From Ketogulonicigenium robustum (GTDB lineage Bacteria; Pseudomonadota; Alphaproteobacteria; Rhodobacterales; Rhodobacteraceae), in assembly GCF_002117445.1 (NCBI RefSeq), contig NZ_CP019937.1, positions 745,501-809,500 of the forward strand: a stretch of 64,000 nucleotides of DNA. The letters are read 5' to 3'. Shown in pieces: positions 51,360-59,457 of the stretch; positions within the stretch are counted from its first letter, which is position 1; every line of letters begins with the position of its first letter. The notes below the pieces were generated by a model. It saw only the letters and a list, made by a program, of their open reading frames with translations, was not told the DNA's origin and did not search any database. The translations under genes and the position numbers were made by a program.

Positions 51360-51979
51360 CAACCGAACGCAAACCGATCAATCCGGTGCTGAAACAGGTG
51401 CTGGATCTGGGGCCGACCGTGTTTTTCGTCGTCCTGTATTTCATGGTGAAAGACCGCAGCTTTACGATGGGCGGCACCGAATACAGCGGCTTCATCATGG
51501 CGACGATCCTGTTCATTCCGGTGTTGCTCGCCTCGATGGCTGCGCTGTGGTTTCTGACGGGCAAGCTCAGCCGTATTCAGGCGTTCACCGCGTTCATGGT
51601 CATCTTTTTTGGCGCGCTGACGGCGTGGTTCAACGATGACCGCTTTTTCAAAATGAAAACCACCATCGTCTACGGCCTGTTCGCGGTGCTGCTGGGCATC
51701 GGCTTGCTGCGCGGGCGCAGCTATCTGCAATGGGTCATGGCCGAGATGATGCCGATGGATTCGGCGGGTTGGATGATTTTGACCAAGCGCCTGTGCGGAT
51801 TTTTCGCCTTTATGGCGGTGCTGAACGAATTGACATGGCGGCTTTTGTCGAACGACGCGTGGGTAATGATCGAAAGCTTCGGCTTCCCCTTGCTGATGTT
51901 CGCCTTCCTGTTTTGGCAGTTCACATCACTGGCCCCTTATCTGCACGACGACACAAACGGCGACGCCAAGAAGGGCTGA
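51356..51979 (+). CDS. yciB: Septation protein A / YciB family inner-membrane protein
   Basis: A 207-residue inner-membrane protein with five predicted helices. It shows the family pattern KQVLDLGPTVFFVVLYF near the N-terminus and NELTWRLLSNDAWVMIESFGFPLLMFAF near the C-terminus, with FFKMKTTIVYGLFAVLL in the middle. YciB (IspA) proteins affect cell envelope and septation; the exact activity is unclear. It is translationally coupled to ftsY. A GGGCGGG/CCCGCCC hairpin follows at about 52000-52019. Confidence 0.92.
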   Translation: MTTERKPINPVLKQVLDLGPTVFFVVLYFMVKDRSFTMGGTEYSGFIMATILFIPVLLASMAALWFLTGKLSRIQAFTAFMVIFFGALTAWFNDDRFFKMKTTIVYGLFAVLLGIGLLRGRSYLQWVMAEMMPMDSAGWMILTKRLCGFFAFMAVLNELTWRLLSNDAWVMIESFGFPLLMFAFLFWQFTSLAPYLHDDTNGDAKKG

Positions 51980-51985
51980 GCCCGC

Positions 51986-52014
51986 TTGACGCTGCGGGCG
52001 GGCGGGTCTATGCC
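51986..52014 (+). promoter_or_regulatory. Promoter of the SAM-II-metZ transcript
   Basis: TTGACG (51986-51991), 17 bp, TATGCC (52009-52014). The predicted start near 52021 is the first base of the SAM-II aptamer. The -10 lies in the loop of the GGGCGGG/CCCGCCC palindrome that probably ends the ftsY operon. Confidence 0.6.
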
Positions 52015-52019
52015 CGCCC

Positions 52020-52076
52020 AACGTGGTGATTTGAACGACCCAGATTGCGGGCCACGCTAAACATTCCGCTAAAGAG
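52020..52076 (+). ncRNA. SAM-II riboswitch (SAM_alpha)
   Basis: The sequence follows the SAM-II consensus: CGTGGTGATTTGA at 52022-52034, a short pyrimidine-rich link, CCACG (52052-52056) pairing with CGTGG, the conserved GCTAAACA, and GCTAAAGAG (52068-52076), which closes the pseudoknot. SAM-II aptamers are restricted to alphaproteobacteria and relatives and precede methionine genes. Here the aptamer is 80 bp before metZ and followed by an intrinsic terminator. High S-adenosylmethionine should lower metZ expression. Confidence 0.95.
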
Positions 52077-52093
52077 GGGGCCTGGTCCCGCAC

Positions 52094-52125
52094 CCGACCC
52101 TTTTCTGAAAGGCGTCGGTTTTTTT
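52094..52125 (+). terminator. Riboswitch-associated terminator before metZ
   Basis: CCGACCCTTT-TCTG-AAAGG-C-GTCGG is a 10-bp stem with one bulged C, followed by seven T. It lies 17 bases after the SAM-II aptamer and 30 bases before the metZ start codon. This suggests transcription attenuation rather than ribosome-site masking alone. Confidence 0.85.
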
Positions 52126-52155
52126 ATGCCCCAAACAGCCGGGGTGGAGGAACAG

Positions 52156-53334
52156 ATGAGCGACTGGAATAAACGCACGAAAGCCGTGCACAGCGGTATT
52201 CGCCGCAGCCAATACAACGAAGTATCCGAGGCGATTTTCCTGACGCAGGGCTTTGTCTACGACAGCGCCGAACAGGCTGAGGCACGCTTTCAGCACGCCA
52301 CGCGCGAGGAGTTTATCTACGCGCGCTACGCCAACCCGACGACCGCGATGTTCGAAGATCGCATCGCCGCGCTTGAGGGGGCCGAGGACGCCTTTGCGAC
52401 CGCATCGGGCATGGCTGCGGTCAATGGCGCGCTGATGGCGGGCATCAACGCAGGCGATCACATCGTATCGGCACGCGCGCTGTTCGGGTCGTGTATCTAC
52501 ATTCTCGACCAAGTGCTGGCGAAGTTCGGGGTCGAGATTACCTATGTTGATGGCACCAACATCGACGAATGGCGCGCGGCGATCCGCCCCGACACCAAGA
52601 TGGTGTTCTTTGAAGGGGTGTCGAACCCCACGCTGGAAGTGATCGACATTGCCGCCGTGGCCGAGCTTGCCCATACGGTCGGCGCCCGCGTGGTGATCGA
52701 CAACGTGTTCGCCACGCCGGTCTATTCACGCGCGATCGAGCTGGGCGCCGATGTGGTTGTCTATTCGGCGACCAAGCACATCGACGGGCAGGGCCGCGTT
52801 CTGGGCGGTGTCGTGCTGGGGACGAAAGACTATGTCCGGGGCGTTTTGGAACCCTATATGAAGCACACCGGCGCGGCGATGTCGCCGTTCCATGCGTGGT
52901 TGCTGTTGAAGGGCCTAGAGACGATGGACTTGCGTGTGCGCGCGCAAACCGCGTCGGCATTGGAAGTCGCCAAGGCGCTCGAGGCGAACCCGAAGGTCAA
53001 GCGCGTGATCTACCCAGGCCTGCCCAGCCACCCGCAATACGACGTGATGATGAAGCAAACCGGCGGCGCGGGCAGCACCCTGCTGGCGCTGGATCTGGGC
53101 AGCCAAGAGGCGGCCTTCCGTTTCCTGAATGCGCTGGAAATCTGCATCATCTCGAACAACTTGGGCGATGCGAAATCCATCGCGACCCACCCCTACACCA
53201 CCACGCACCAAAGCCTTTCGGCCGAGAAGAAGGCCGAGGCTGGCATTACCGAAGGGATGGTGCGCGTCTCGATCGGGCTGGAAGATACGGCCGATCTGAT
53301 CGCCGATTTCACGCAGGCCGCCGCCAAAGCGTGA
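52156..53334 (+). CDS. metZ: O-succinylhomoserine sulfhydrylase
   Basis: A 392-residue PLP enzyme of the Cys/Met metabolism family that makes homocysteine directly from O-succinylhomoserine and sulfide. The PLP lysine is in SATKHIDGQGR (Lys207). YARYANPTTAMFEDRIAALEGAE and SNPTLEVIDIAAVAELAH are family-typical. The sulfhydrylase assignment (rather than cystathionine synthase) follows the close fit to alphaproteobacterial MetZ and the SAM-II leader. The ATG at 52156 follows GGAGGAACAG. A longer in-frame start would lie within the riboswitch. Confidence 0.95.
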   Translation: MSDWNKRTKAVHSGIRRSQYNEVSEAIFLTQGFVYDSAEQAEARFQHATREEFIYARYANPTTAMFEDRIAALEGAEDAFATASGMAAVNGALMAGINAGDHIVSARALFGSCIYILDQVLAKFGVEITYVDGTNIDEWRAAIRPDTKMVFFEGVSNPTLEVIDIAAVAELAHTVGARVVIDNVFATPVYSRAIELGADVVVYSATKHIDGQGRVLGGVVLGTKDYVRGVLEPYMKHTGAAMSPFHAWLLLKGLETMDLRVRAQTASALEVAKALEANPKVKRVIYPGLPSHPQYDVMMKQTGGAGSTLLALDLGSQEAAFRFLNALEICIISNNLGDAKSIATHPYTTTHQSLSAEKKAEAGITEGMVRVSIGLEDTADLIADFTQAAAKA

Positions 53335-53381
53335 TCCGGCAGGGGACTTTGTCCGTATCAATGCTTGGAATATGACGGGGG

Positions 53382-53400
53382 CAGGGCCATATAGGCCCTG
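53382..53400. promoter_or_regulatory. 19-bp palindrome before folE2
   Basis: CAGGGCC-ATATA-GGCCCTG is perfect over 7-bp arms and lies 26 bp before the folE2 start codon. A candidate promoter TTGTCC (53350-53355), 16 bp, TATGAC precedes it, so the palindrome would overlap the start of transcription. It could be an operator; it does not resemble the usual Zur box. Confidence 0.45.
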
Positions 53401-53425
53401 TCGCCCCATAAGCGGAGAACGGATC

Positions 53426-54508
53426 ATGGATCAGCAGATCATCCCCAGCCAAGACGACGCCGAAGCGGCGCTGGATGTGCTGCGCCGCTGGGCGCGTCGG
53501 GCGACCCCGACTGAAATTGCGACGCTTGATCCCGCCATCGCGCGCCTGTTGCCGGGGCGCGAGGTCGCGAATTACCCTGATCTGTCGCGTGACTACCCCG
53601 AAGAATTTATCGCCGATGCCGCCTATCGCGCGGGCATGCCCGACCTGCAAAACGGGCCTGCCAGCTTGATCCGCGGCGCGCATGTGCCGTTGCAGCATGT
53701 GGGAATTGCGAATTTTCACCTGCCTCTGACGCATGTCTTGCGGGGCGGGGCGCATATGCTGCTGGAAACCGCTGTGACCGGCACGGTTAGTCTGGCGGCA
53801 ACGCACAAGGGCATCAATATGTCCCGCATCATGCGCAGCTTTTATCGCCACGCCGACAGTGCGTTTTCGTTCGACTTGATCGATACAGTGCTGGCGGACT
53901 ATCTGGATGATCTGGAAAGCATGGACGCCCGCCTGCAACTGCGGTTCCGCCTGCCGGTCATGCGCCCCTCGTTGCGGTCGAATTTGCAGGGCTGGCAGTA
54001 TTACGACATGTCGTACGAGGTGATCGCCAAGGGCGAAAGCCGCGTGCGGATCATGCATCTTGACTACGTCTATGCCTCGACCTGCCCCTGTTCGCTCGAG
54101 CTGTCGGAACACGCCCGCCAAACGCGCGGCCAGTTGGCGGTGCCCCACGCGCAGCGGTCACTGGCACGGTTGTCGGTTGTCGTGCAGGGTAATCTGACCC
54201 CCGAGGATCTGATTGATCTGGCGCGCGCTGCGGTGGTGACCGAAACGCAGGTCATGGTGAAGCGCGAGGACGAGCAGGCCTTTGCCGAATTGAACGCTGC
54301 CAATCCTATCTTCGTCGAGGATGCCGCGCGCCTATTCGCTGAAGGCCTGACGGGCGATGCGCGGATCGGTGATTTCCGCGTTCTCGCCAGCCATCAGGAA
54401 AGTCTGCACAGCCATGACGCTGTGGCGGTTCTGGTCAGCGGCCCGACATTCGCCGCCGACAGTTTGGACCCACGCACCTTTTCCAGCTTGGCCGCTGTTA
54501 GCGGCTAG
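53426..54508 (+). CDS. folE2: GTP cyclohydrolase FolE2 (type IB)
   Basis: A 360-residue enzyme converting GTP to 7,8-dihydroneopterin triphosphate at the start of folate synthesis. It has the catalytic Cys region ASTCPCSLELSEHARQTRG (Cys220), the HKGINMSRIMR helix, and AVVTETQVMVKREDEQAFAELNAANPIFVEDAARL near the end. FolE2 can use metals other than Zn, and in many bacteria is induced when Zn is scarce. The ATG at 53426 follows GGAG. The stop overlaps that of the convergent MFS gene (CTAG). Confidence 0.95.
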   Translation: MDQQIIPSQDDAEAALDVLRRWARRATPTEIATLDPAIARLLPGREVANYPDLSRDYPEEFIADAAYRAGMPDLQNGPASLIRGAHVPLQHVGIANFHLPLTHVLRGGAHMLLETAVTGTVSLAATHKGINMSRIMRSFYRHADSAFSFDLIDTVLADYLDDLESMDARLQLRFRLPVMRPSLRSNLQGWQYYDMSYEVIAKGESRVRIMHLDYVYASTCPCSLELSEHARQTRGQLAVPHAQRSLARLSVVVQGNLTPEDLIDLARAAVVTETQVMVKREDEQAFAELNAANPIFVEDAARLFAEGLTGDARIGDFRVLASHQESLHSHDAVAVLVSGPTFAADSLDPRTFSSLAAVSG

Positions 54509-55677
54509 CTGCGCCCTGCCACACGCGGTGCCAGTACGAATGTCAGCGCGATGGGCAGCAGCAGGATGCCGAAGACGAACGGTAAACCTGCACCCTCGGC
54601 GATGAAGCCCATCAAGGGCGGCACGCCGATGTGGGCCAGCGTCAGCGTGGCTGACAGCGCCGCAATGCCGTCGCCGCCATCCAGCCCCGACCGGCCGTTC
54701 GCGATAGCCACGGCAACGGGAAAGACCATGGCCGCCGACACGCCCATCAGCAGCATGGCGATGGTCGCCACCGGCACCGACCGGCCCACCAGCAGCAGCA
54801 CGACGGCCAGAAAACCCGCAACCGCAGCCCCGCGCAAAATGGCCCCGTCGCTGACGCGCGCCCGCAGGCTGTCGCCCGTCATGCGCATGATGAACATGCT
54901 GACCGACATCGCGCCGTAGACCAGCGATGCGACGGCGGGCGAAAACAGGTTGACCTCGCGCAGGAAGAACACGCCCCAGTCGTAGGCGGCGCCCTCTAGC
55001 AAGACGAGGCCCCAGATGGTCAGGCACAGCAGGAAAATTGCTTTGTTCGGCAGTGTGATGCGGCGCTTGCGGGTTTCCACGGGCGCGGCTACGGGCCAGT
55101 TGCGCGGCGCGAATAGCGGTACGATTACGCAGCACAACGCAATCGCCAGCACGCCCATCGCCCCAATGTGCAGTTGCGGCGAGATATGCGCATTCGTCAT
55201 CCCCGCAGAAATCGCGCTGCCGACAATCATCCCGGCCGACCAGAACCCGTGCGAGCGGGCCAGAACCTTGCGGCCGGTGTCTTCCTCGATCCGCAGCGAT
55301 ACGAGGTTCTGTGCCACTTCAAGGATCGTGTTGTTCGCGCCCATGATAAAGAACAGCAGGGCCAGCACTGGCACCGACGCATAGGTCATGCTGAAGACGC
55401 AGGCCGCCATGATGATGATGCCGATGATCGACGCAACTGGCGGCGTCAACCGCGCGACAATGCGCCCCGCGACGGTGGTGCTTAGAACCCCCCCGATACC
55501 GCTGCACAGAATCACCGTTCCCAGCGCCCCCTTGTCCAGCGACAAATGGGCCGCCAAATCCGGCAGACGTGTGAAAAGCGAGACGAACAAAAGTGCGTTG
55601 CAGCCGAAGATGATGGCCGGGGCAATAATGACGGGCATGATAGTCCAATAGGGTAAATTTTGCGCCACGCCTGTCAT
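54505..55677 (-). CDS. MFS transporter
   Basis: A 390-residue major facilitator protein with about 12 predicted helices. It resembles the YbjJ/inner-membrane MFS subgroup (NALLFVSLFTRLPDLAAHLSLDKGALGTVILCSGIGGVLST, ARSHGFWSAGMIVGSAISAGMTNAHISP). The substrate is unknown. The gene appears to be expressed alone. The 144 bp between its start and the end of the next ABC gene contain only a weak GC-rich hairpin followed by TTTTC on the minus strand (about 55775-55800), a possible ABC-operon terminator. Confidence 0.9.
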   Translation of the reverse strand: MTGVAQNLPYWTIMPVIIAPAIIFGCNALLFVSLFTRLPDLAAHLSLDKGALGTVILCSGIGGVLSTTVAGRIVARLTPPVASIIGIIIMAACVFSMTYASVPVLALLFFIMGANNTILEVAQNLVSLRIEEDTGRKVLARSHGFWSAGMIVGSAISAGMTNAHISPQLHIGAMGVLAIALCCVIVPLFAPRNWPVAAPVETRKRRITLPNKAIFLLCLTIWGLVLLEGAAYDWGVFFLREVNLFSPAVASLVYGAMSVSMFIMRMTGDSLRARVSDGAILRGAAVAGFLAVVLLLVGRSVPVATIAMLLMGVSAAMVFPVAVAIANGRSGLDGGDGIAALSATLTLAHIGVPPLMGFIAEGAGLPFVFGILLLPIALTFVLAPRVAGRS

Positions 55678-55821
55678 GGAATCATGGCGGATTTGTGTCA
55701 GAATTCACGTCGCGCAGGGCATATTTGCCCCTCTATGAGGTGACGTGGCGGTAAAGTCTAGAGCGTGAAGAAAACGGATGGAGGCGCGTTGTCGCCGCCC
55801 CCCGTGTCTGATGCTACCGGC

Positions 55822-56538
55822 TTATGATACCAGCAAATGCTGCCCGTATTCGCTGGTCAGGTTGCGGGCGCGCAGGGCGCTGACGTCGGCGACCTCTTGC
55901 ACCTTGCCGTAGCGCAACACGGCCAGACGGTCGCACAGGAAGGACACGACTGACAGATCGTGCGCGACGACAAGATAGGTCAGCCCGCGTTCGCGGCGCA
56001 GGGTCTTCAGCAGGTTCAGAATCTCGGCCTGCACCGAGACGTCGAGCGCCGATGTCGGCTCGTCCAGCAGCAGGATTTTCGGCTCCAGCATCAGCGCGCG
56101 GGCTATGGCGACGCGCTGGCGCTGCCCGCCCGAAAGCTGGTGAGGCAGGCGGAAGCGGAAGTGACCGCCCAGGCCCACAGCCTCGAGCGCGGTGTTGATG
56201 CGCGCTTCGCGGTTATCAAGGCCGTGGATCGCTAGCGGTTCCATTAACGTCGCGTGCACGGTTTTGCGCGGGTGCAACGATCCGTAGGGGTCTTGGAACA
56301 CCATCTGCATCAGCCGCGGCTCGACGCGCATATTGCCGTCTTGCGCATAGTGACCCGCCACGTTCATCTCGCCCTTCCACGTGTTCACCTGACCGGCCAA
56401 TGCTTTCAAAACAGTCGACTTTCCCGACCCGCTTTCGCCGACCAGCGCAAAGCTTTCGCCCGCGCCGATGTCCAGATCTAGGCCGGTCACCGCGCGCACG
56501 TCGCCGTAATAGATGTCGAGGTTCTTCAGCGTGATCAT
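55822..56538 (-). CDS. Peptide-type ABC importer ATPase 2 (DppF/OppF-like)
   Basis: A 238-residue ATPase with Walker A GESGSGKSTVLKAL (about 34-47), signature LSGGQRQRVAIARAL, and Walker B ILLLDEPTSALDVSVQAE. It lacks the C-terminal oligopeptide-transporter extension (OppF/DppF proteins are usually over 300 residues), so it is shorter than typical. The start at 56538 overlaps the previous gene's stop (ATGA). With the companion ATPase it should form the heterodimer of the importer. Confidence 0.9.
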   Translation of the reverse strand: MITLKNLDIYYGDVRAVTGLDLDIGAGESFALVGESGSGKSTVLKALAGQVNTWKGEMNVAGHYAQDGNMRVEPRLMQMVFQDPYGSLHPRKTVHATLMEPLAIHGLDNREARINTALEAVGLGGHFRFRLPHQLSGGQRQRVAIARALMLEPKILLLDEPTSALDVSVQAEILNLLKTLRRERGLTYLVVAHDLSVVSFLCDRLAVLRYGKVQEVADVSALRARNLTSEYGQHLLVS

Positions 56539-57371
56539 GCGGCGCCCTCCAGCTTGGCGCGGTCGAGGACGGGCAGGAATTCGCGGGTCTCGTCCAGTTG
56601 CGGCTGCGAGGCCAGCAGGCCGCGCGTATAGGGGTGCGTCGCATCGGCCAAGGCACCGGCGGCACATTCTTCGACGATTTTGCCCTGATACATCACTAGA
56701 ACGCGGTCGCACCAGCGGGCGACCATGCCCAGATCGTGGCTGATCATCAGCAGGCCCATCCCGCGACGCTTGACCAGATCGTCCATAATCTCCAGCACTT
56801 GGCCACGGACCGAGACATCCAGCGCGGATGTCGGCTCGTCCGCGATCAGCAGCGCGGGTTCCATGATGACCATCATCGCGATCATCACGCGCTGGCCCAT
56901 GCCGCCCGACACTTCGTGCGGGTAAAGGCCCATGACGCGCTCGGGGTCGTGGATGCGGACGGATTCCAGCACCTCAAGCACGCGCTGCTTGCGTTGGCTG
57001 CGGGGCAGGTCGCTGTGGAATTCCAGCACCTCGGCGATTTGTGCGCCGATGGTCATGACAGGGTTCAGCGAAAACTTTGGGTCTTGCATGATCATCGACA
57101 TTTGCATGCCGCGCAGGTGCCGCAGCTTGCGTTCGGGCAGGCCCAAAATGTCCTGCCCTTTGAATGTCAGCTTGTCGGCGGTCACGCGCCCCGGTGCGGG
57201 GATAAGCCCCATCAGCGCGCGACCGGTCATCGACTTGCCCGAGCCGGACTCGCCCACGATGCCGACGCGCTCGTTGCCGACGGATAGGGAAATGCCCTTC
57301 ACCACCTCGACCGGGCCGGTTTCGCCCGGAAAGGTGACGCGCAGGTTTTGAACTTCGATCAGGTTGCTCAT
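56535..57371 (-). CDS. Peptide-type ABC importer ATPase 1 (DppD/OppD-like)
   Basis: A 278-residue ATPase with Walker A GESGSGKSMTGRALMG (about 41-56), signature VSGGMGQRVMIAMM, and Walker B LLIADEPTSALDVSVRGQ. The C-terminal HPYTRGLLASQPQLD is characteristic of peptide/nickel transporter ATPases. The signature reads VSGGMGQR rather than LSGGQ. It overlaps the permease gene upstream and the second ATPase gene downstream by four bases each. Confidence 0.92.
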   Translation of the reverse strand: MSNLIEVQNLRVTFPGETGPVEVVKGISLSVGNERVGIVGESGSGKSMTGRALMGLIPAPGRVTADKLTFKGQDILGLPERKLRHLRGMQMSMIMQDPKFSLNPVMTIGAQIAEVLEFHSDLPRSQRKQRVLEVLESVRIHDPERVMGLYPHEVSGGMGQRVMIAMMVIMEPALLIADEPTSALDVSVRGQVLEIMDDLVKRRGMGLLMISHDLGMVARWCDRVLVMYQGKIVEECAAGALADATHPYTRGLLASQPQLDETREFLPVLDRAKLEGAA

Positions 57372-58273
57372 CCCTTGGTCTTTCCTTTGGGGTCCAGAAT
57401 GTCGCGCAGGCCGTCGCCGAAGAAACAAAAGCCAAGGCTGACGATGACGATGGCAAGGCCCGGCATGGTCGAAACCCACCACTGATCCAGAATGAACGTG
57501 CGCCCGCGCGAGATCATGGCACCCCATTCAGGCAGGGGTGGTTGCGCACCAAGGCCGATGAAGCCAAGGCCGGCTGCCGTCAGAATGATTCCTGCCATAT
57601 CCAGCGAGGCACGCACGATGGTCGAGGACAGACACAGCGGCAGGATGTGGTTGAAGATCACGCGGATATGCGATGCCCCTTGCATGCGGGCGGCGGTGAC
57701 GAAATCGGACCCGCGCAGGGTGATCGCCTCGGCCCGCGCGATGCGGGCGTAGACCGGCCAGCTGGTGATCGCGATGGCGATGACGGCATTCTGGATGCCC
57801 GGCCCCAGTGCGGCGACAAAGGCCAGCGCAAGGATCAGGCGCGGCAGCGACAGGAAGATGTCGGTAATCGACATCAGCACCTTGTCCCACCATCCGCCCA
57901 AATACCCCGCGGCTGCGCCGAGGATCAGGCCGATAGGCGCCGCGATGATCGCCACCATGACGACGATGGTCAGGGTGATGCGCGCCCCATAGATAATGCG
58001 GGAAAAGATGTCGCGGCCCAATTCATCGGTGCCCATCCAATGTTCTGCTGATGGGGCTTTCAGCCGGTCGGTCAGCGCGCCGTAAAGGGGGTCATGCGTA
58101 GCGATCAGCGGGGCAAGGGCCGCTGCCAGCACCAGCGCGGCGATGATGATCAGGCCCACCATCGCCAGCGGATTGCGGGCAAAGGCGCGGGCCATCCGGT
58201 AGGCTTGGCCCAGCCGGAACTGCAGCATCGTATCGGGTGCTTCGGAAAGCAGCCATTCGCGTCTTGTGGTCAT
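57368..58273 (-). CDS. Peptide-type ABC importer permease (DppC-like)
   Basis: A 301-residue inner-membrane permease. The DppC-type N-terminal region (FARNPLAMVGLIIIAALVL) is followed by the HWMGTDELGRDIFSRIIYGARI signature (about 77-98), the EAA loop with GSDFVTAARMQGASHIRVIFNHILP, and GAQPPLPEWGAMIS near the end. The start (58273) lies 11 bp after the stop of the DppB-like gene. Confidence 0.93.
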   Translation of the reverse strand: MTTRREWLLSEAPDTMLQFRLGQAYRMARAFARNPLAMVGLIIIAALVLAAALAPLIATHDPLYGALTDRLKAPSAEHWMGTDELGRDIFSRIIYGARITLTIVVMVAIIAAPIGLILGAAAGYLGGWWDKVLMSITDIFLSLPRLILALAFVAALGPGIQNAVIAIAITSWPVYARIARAEAITLRGSDFVTAARMQGASHIRVIFNHILPLCLSSTIVRASLDMAGIILTAAGLGFIGLGAQPPLPEWGAMISRGRTFILDQWWVSTMPGLAIVIVSLGFCFFGDGLRDILDPKGKTKG

Positions 58274-58283
58274 GGCAACCCCC

Positions 58284-59330
58284 TTAGCGTGCGCGCGGGT
58301 CGAGCAAGCTATACAGCAGGTCGGACCCTTTGTTGATGGTGATGAAGACGGCCCCGATGACCAGCGTGCCGCCCAAGACGGCGTTCATGTCGGCGTTCAG
58401 CAGGGCGGTGGTCAGGTAGTTCCCGATGCCGGGCCAGCTGAACACGCTCTCGATCATGACAGACCCTTCCAGCAGGGCGGCGTAGGACAGGCCGACGACC
58501 GTCACCAGTTGAATGCGGATCGGTCGGAAAGCATGGCGCCACAAGATCACGCGGGGCGGCGCGCCTTTGACGCGCGCTGTCAGGATAAATTCCTGCCCCA
58601 GCTGTTCCAGCATAAAGCTGCGCGTCATGCGCGAAATATACGCCAGCGAAAAGAACCCCAAAATCGAGGCGGGCAGAATGATGTGCCGAAATGCGCTGAC
58701 GAAGCTTTCCATATCGCCGGCCAAAAGGCTGTCGATCAGCAATAGGCCGGTGCGGGTAGGCACCATTCCGTCCAAGATCAGGTCAATTCGGCCGGGTGGG
58801 CCGACCCAACGCAATTTTGCGTAAAAAATAACCAAACCGACAAGGCCCAGCCAAAAAGCAGGAATCGCATAGCCCGCCAGCCCCACAACGCGGATCACTT
58901 GGTCGACCCAGCTGCCCTGCCGCCATGCAGCATAAACCCCCATCGGCACGCCCAAAGCCACGCCGATCATGATGCCGATCGTGGCCATTTCCAGCGTGGC
59001 GGGGAAGACCTTGGCCAGATCCTGCACCACCGGTTTACCCGTCGAGACAGACCGCCCCAGATTGCCGTTCAGCACGTCCCAGATATAGCTGATGAACTGA
59101 AAAAACAGTGGCCGATCAAGGCCCATAGCCTGCCGCGCGGCCTCGTAAGTCTCGGGCGAGGCGCGGTCGCCGACCACGGCCAGCACCGGATCGATCGGGA
59201 TGACGCGGCCGATAAAGAATGTGATGGCCAAAAGGCCGATAAATGTAATCGCAACAGTCACTAACAGGCCCGCAATACTGCGGATCCGGCGCGAAAAGCG
59301 CTTTCCAAAGGCTAGGGCTGCTGCAGTCAT
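58284..59330 (-). CDS. Peptide-type ABC importer permease (DppB-like)
   Basis: A 348-residue inner-membrane permease. It shows the DppB pattern: GRVIPIDPVLAVVGDRASPETYEAARQAMGLDRPLFFQFISYIWDVLNGNLGRS in the periplasmic loop, the EAA loop with EFILTARVKGAPPRVILWRHAFRPI, and EGSVMIESVFSWPGIGNYL. It is the first gene of the minus-strand half of the importer, expressed divergently from the XRE-cupin regulator gene. The ribosome-binding site before 59330 is weak. Confidence 0.93.
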   Translation of the reverse strand: MTAAALAFGKRFSRRIRSIAGLLVTVAITFIGLLAITFFIGRVIPIDPVLAVVGDRASPETYEAARQAMGLDRPLFFQFISYIWDVLNGNLGRSVSTGKPVVQDLAKVFPATLEMATIGIMIGVALGVPMGVYAAWRQGSWVDQVIRVVGLAGYAIPAFWLGLVGLVIFYAKLRWVGPPGRIDLILDGMVPTRTGLLLIDSLLAGDMESFVSAFRHIILPASILGFFSLAYISRMTRSFMLEQLGQEFILTARVKGAPPRVILWRHAFRPIRIQLVTVVGLSYAALLEGSVMIESVFSWPGIGNYLTTALLNADMNAVLGGTLVIGAVFITINKGSDLLYSLLDPRAR

Positions 59331-59388
59331 GCGGTGATCATCCTGTTCTTCCAGCTGTAGATCCGGCGGGATAACGTATCTGTCGGTT

Positions 59389-59429
59389 TTTGTTTGACGA
59401 TGCGATTAATTTTGATACCGTCAAACAAA
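59389..59429. promoter_or_regulatory. 41-bp inverted-repeat operator between importer and regulator
   Basis: Two perfect 11-bp arms, TTTGTTTGACG (59389-59399) and CGTCAAACAAA (59419-59429), are separated by 19 AT-rich bases. Each arm contains TTGACG, a -35-like hexamer on opposite strands facing inwards. The arms are one spacing apart in the 127-bp region between the divergent permease and regulator genes. It is the obvious candidate operator for the XRE-cupin protein. Confidence 0.75.
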
Positions 59430-59457
59430 TTTTACCAGACCTATAAGTGGAAACGAT

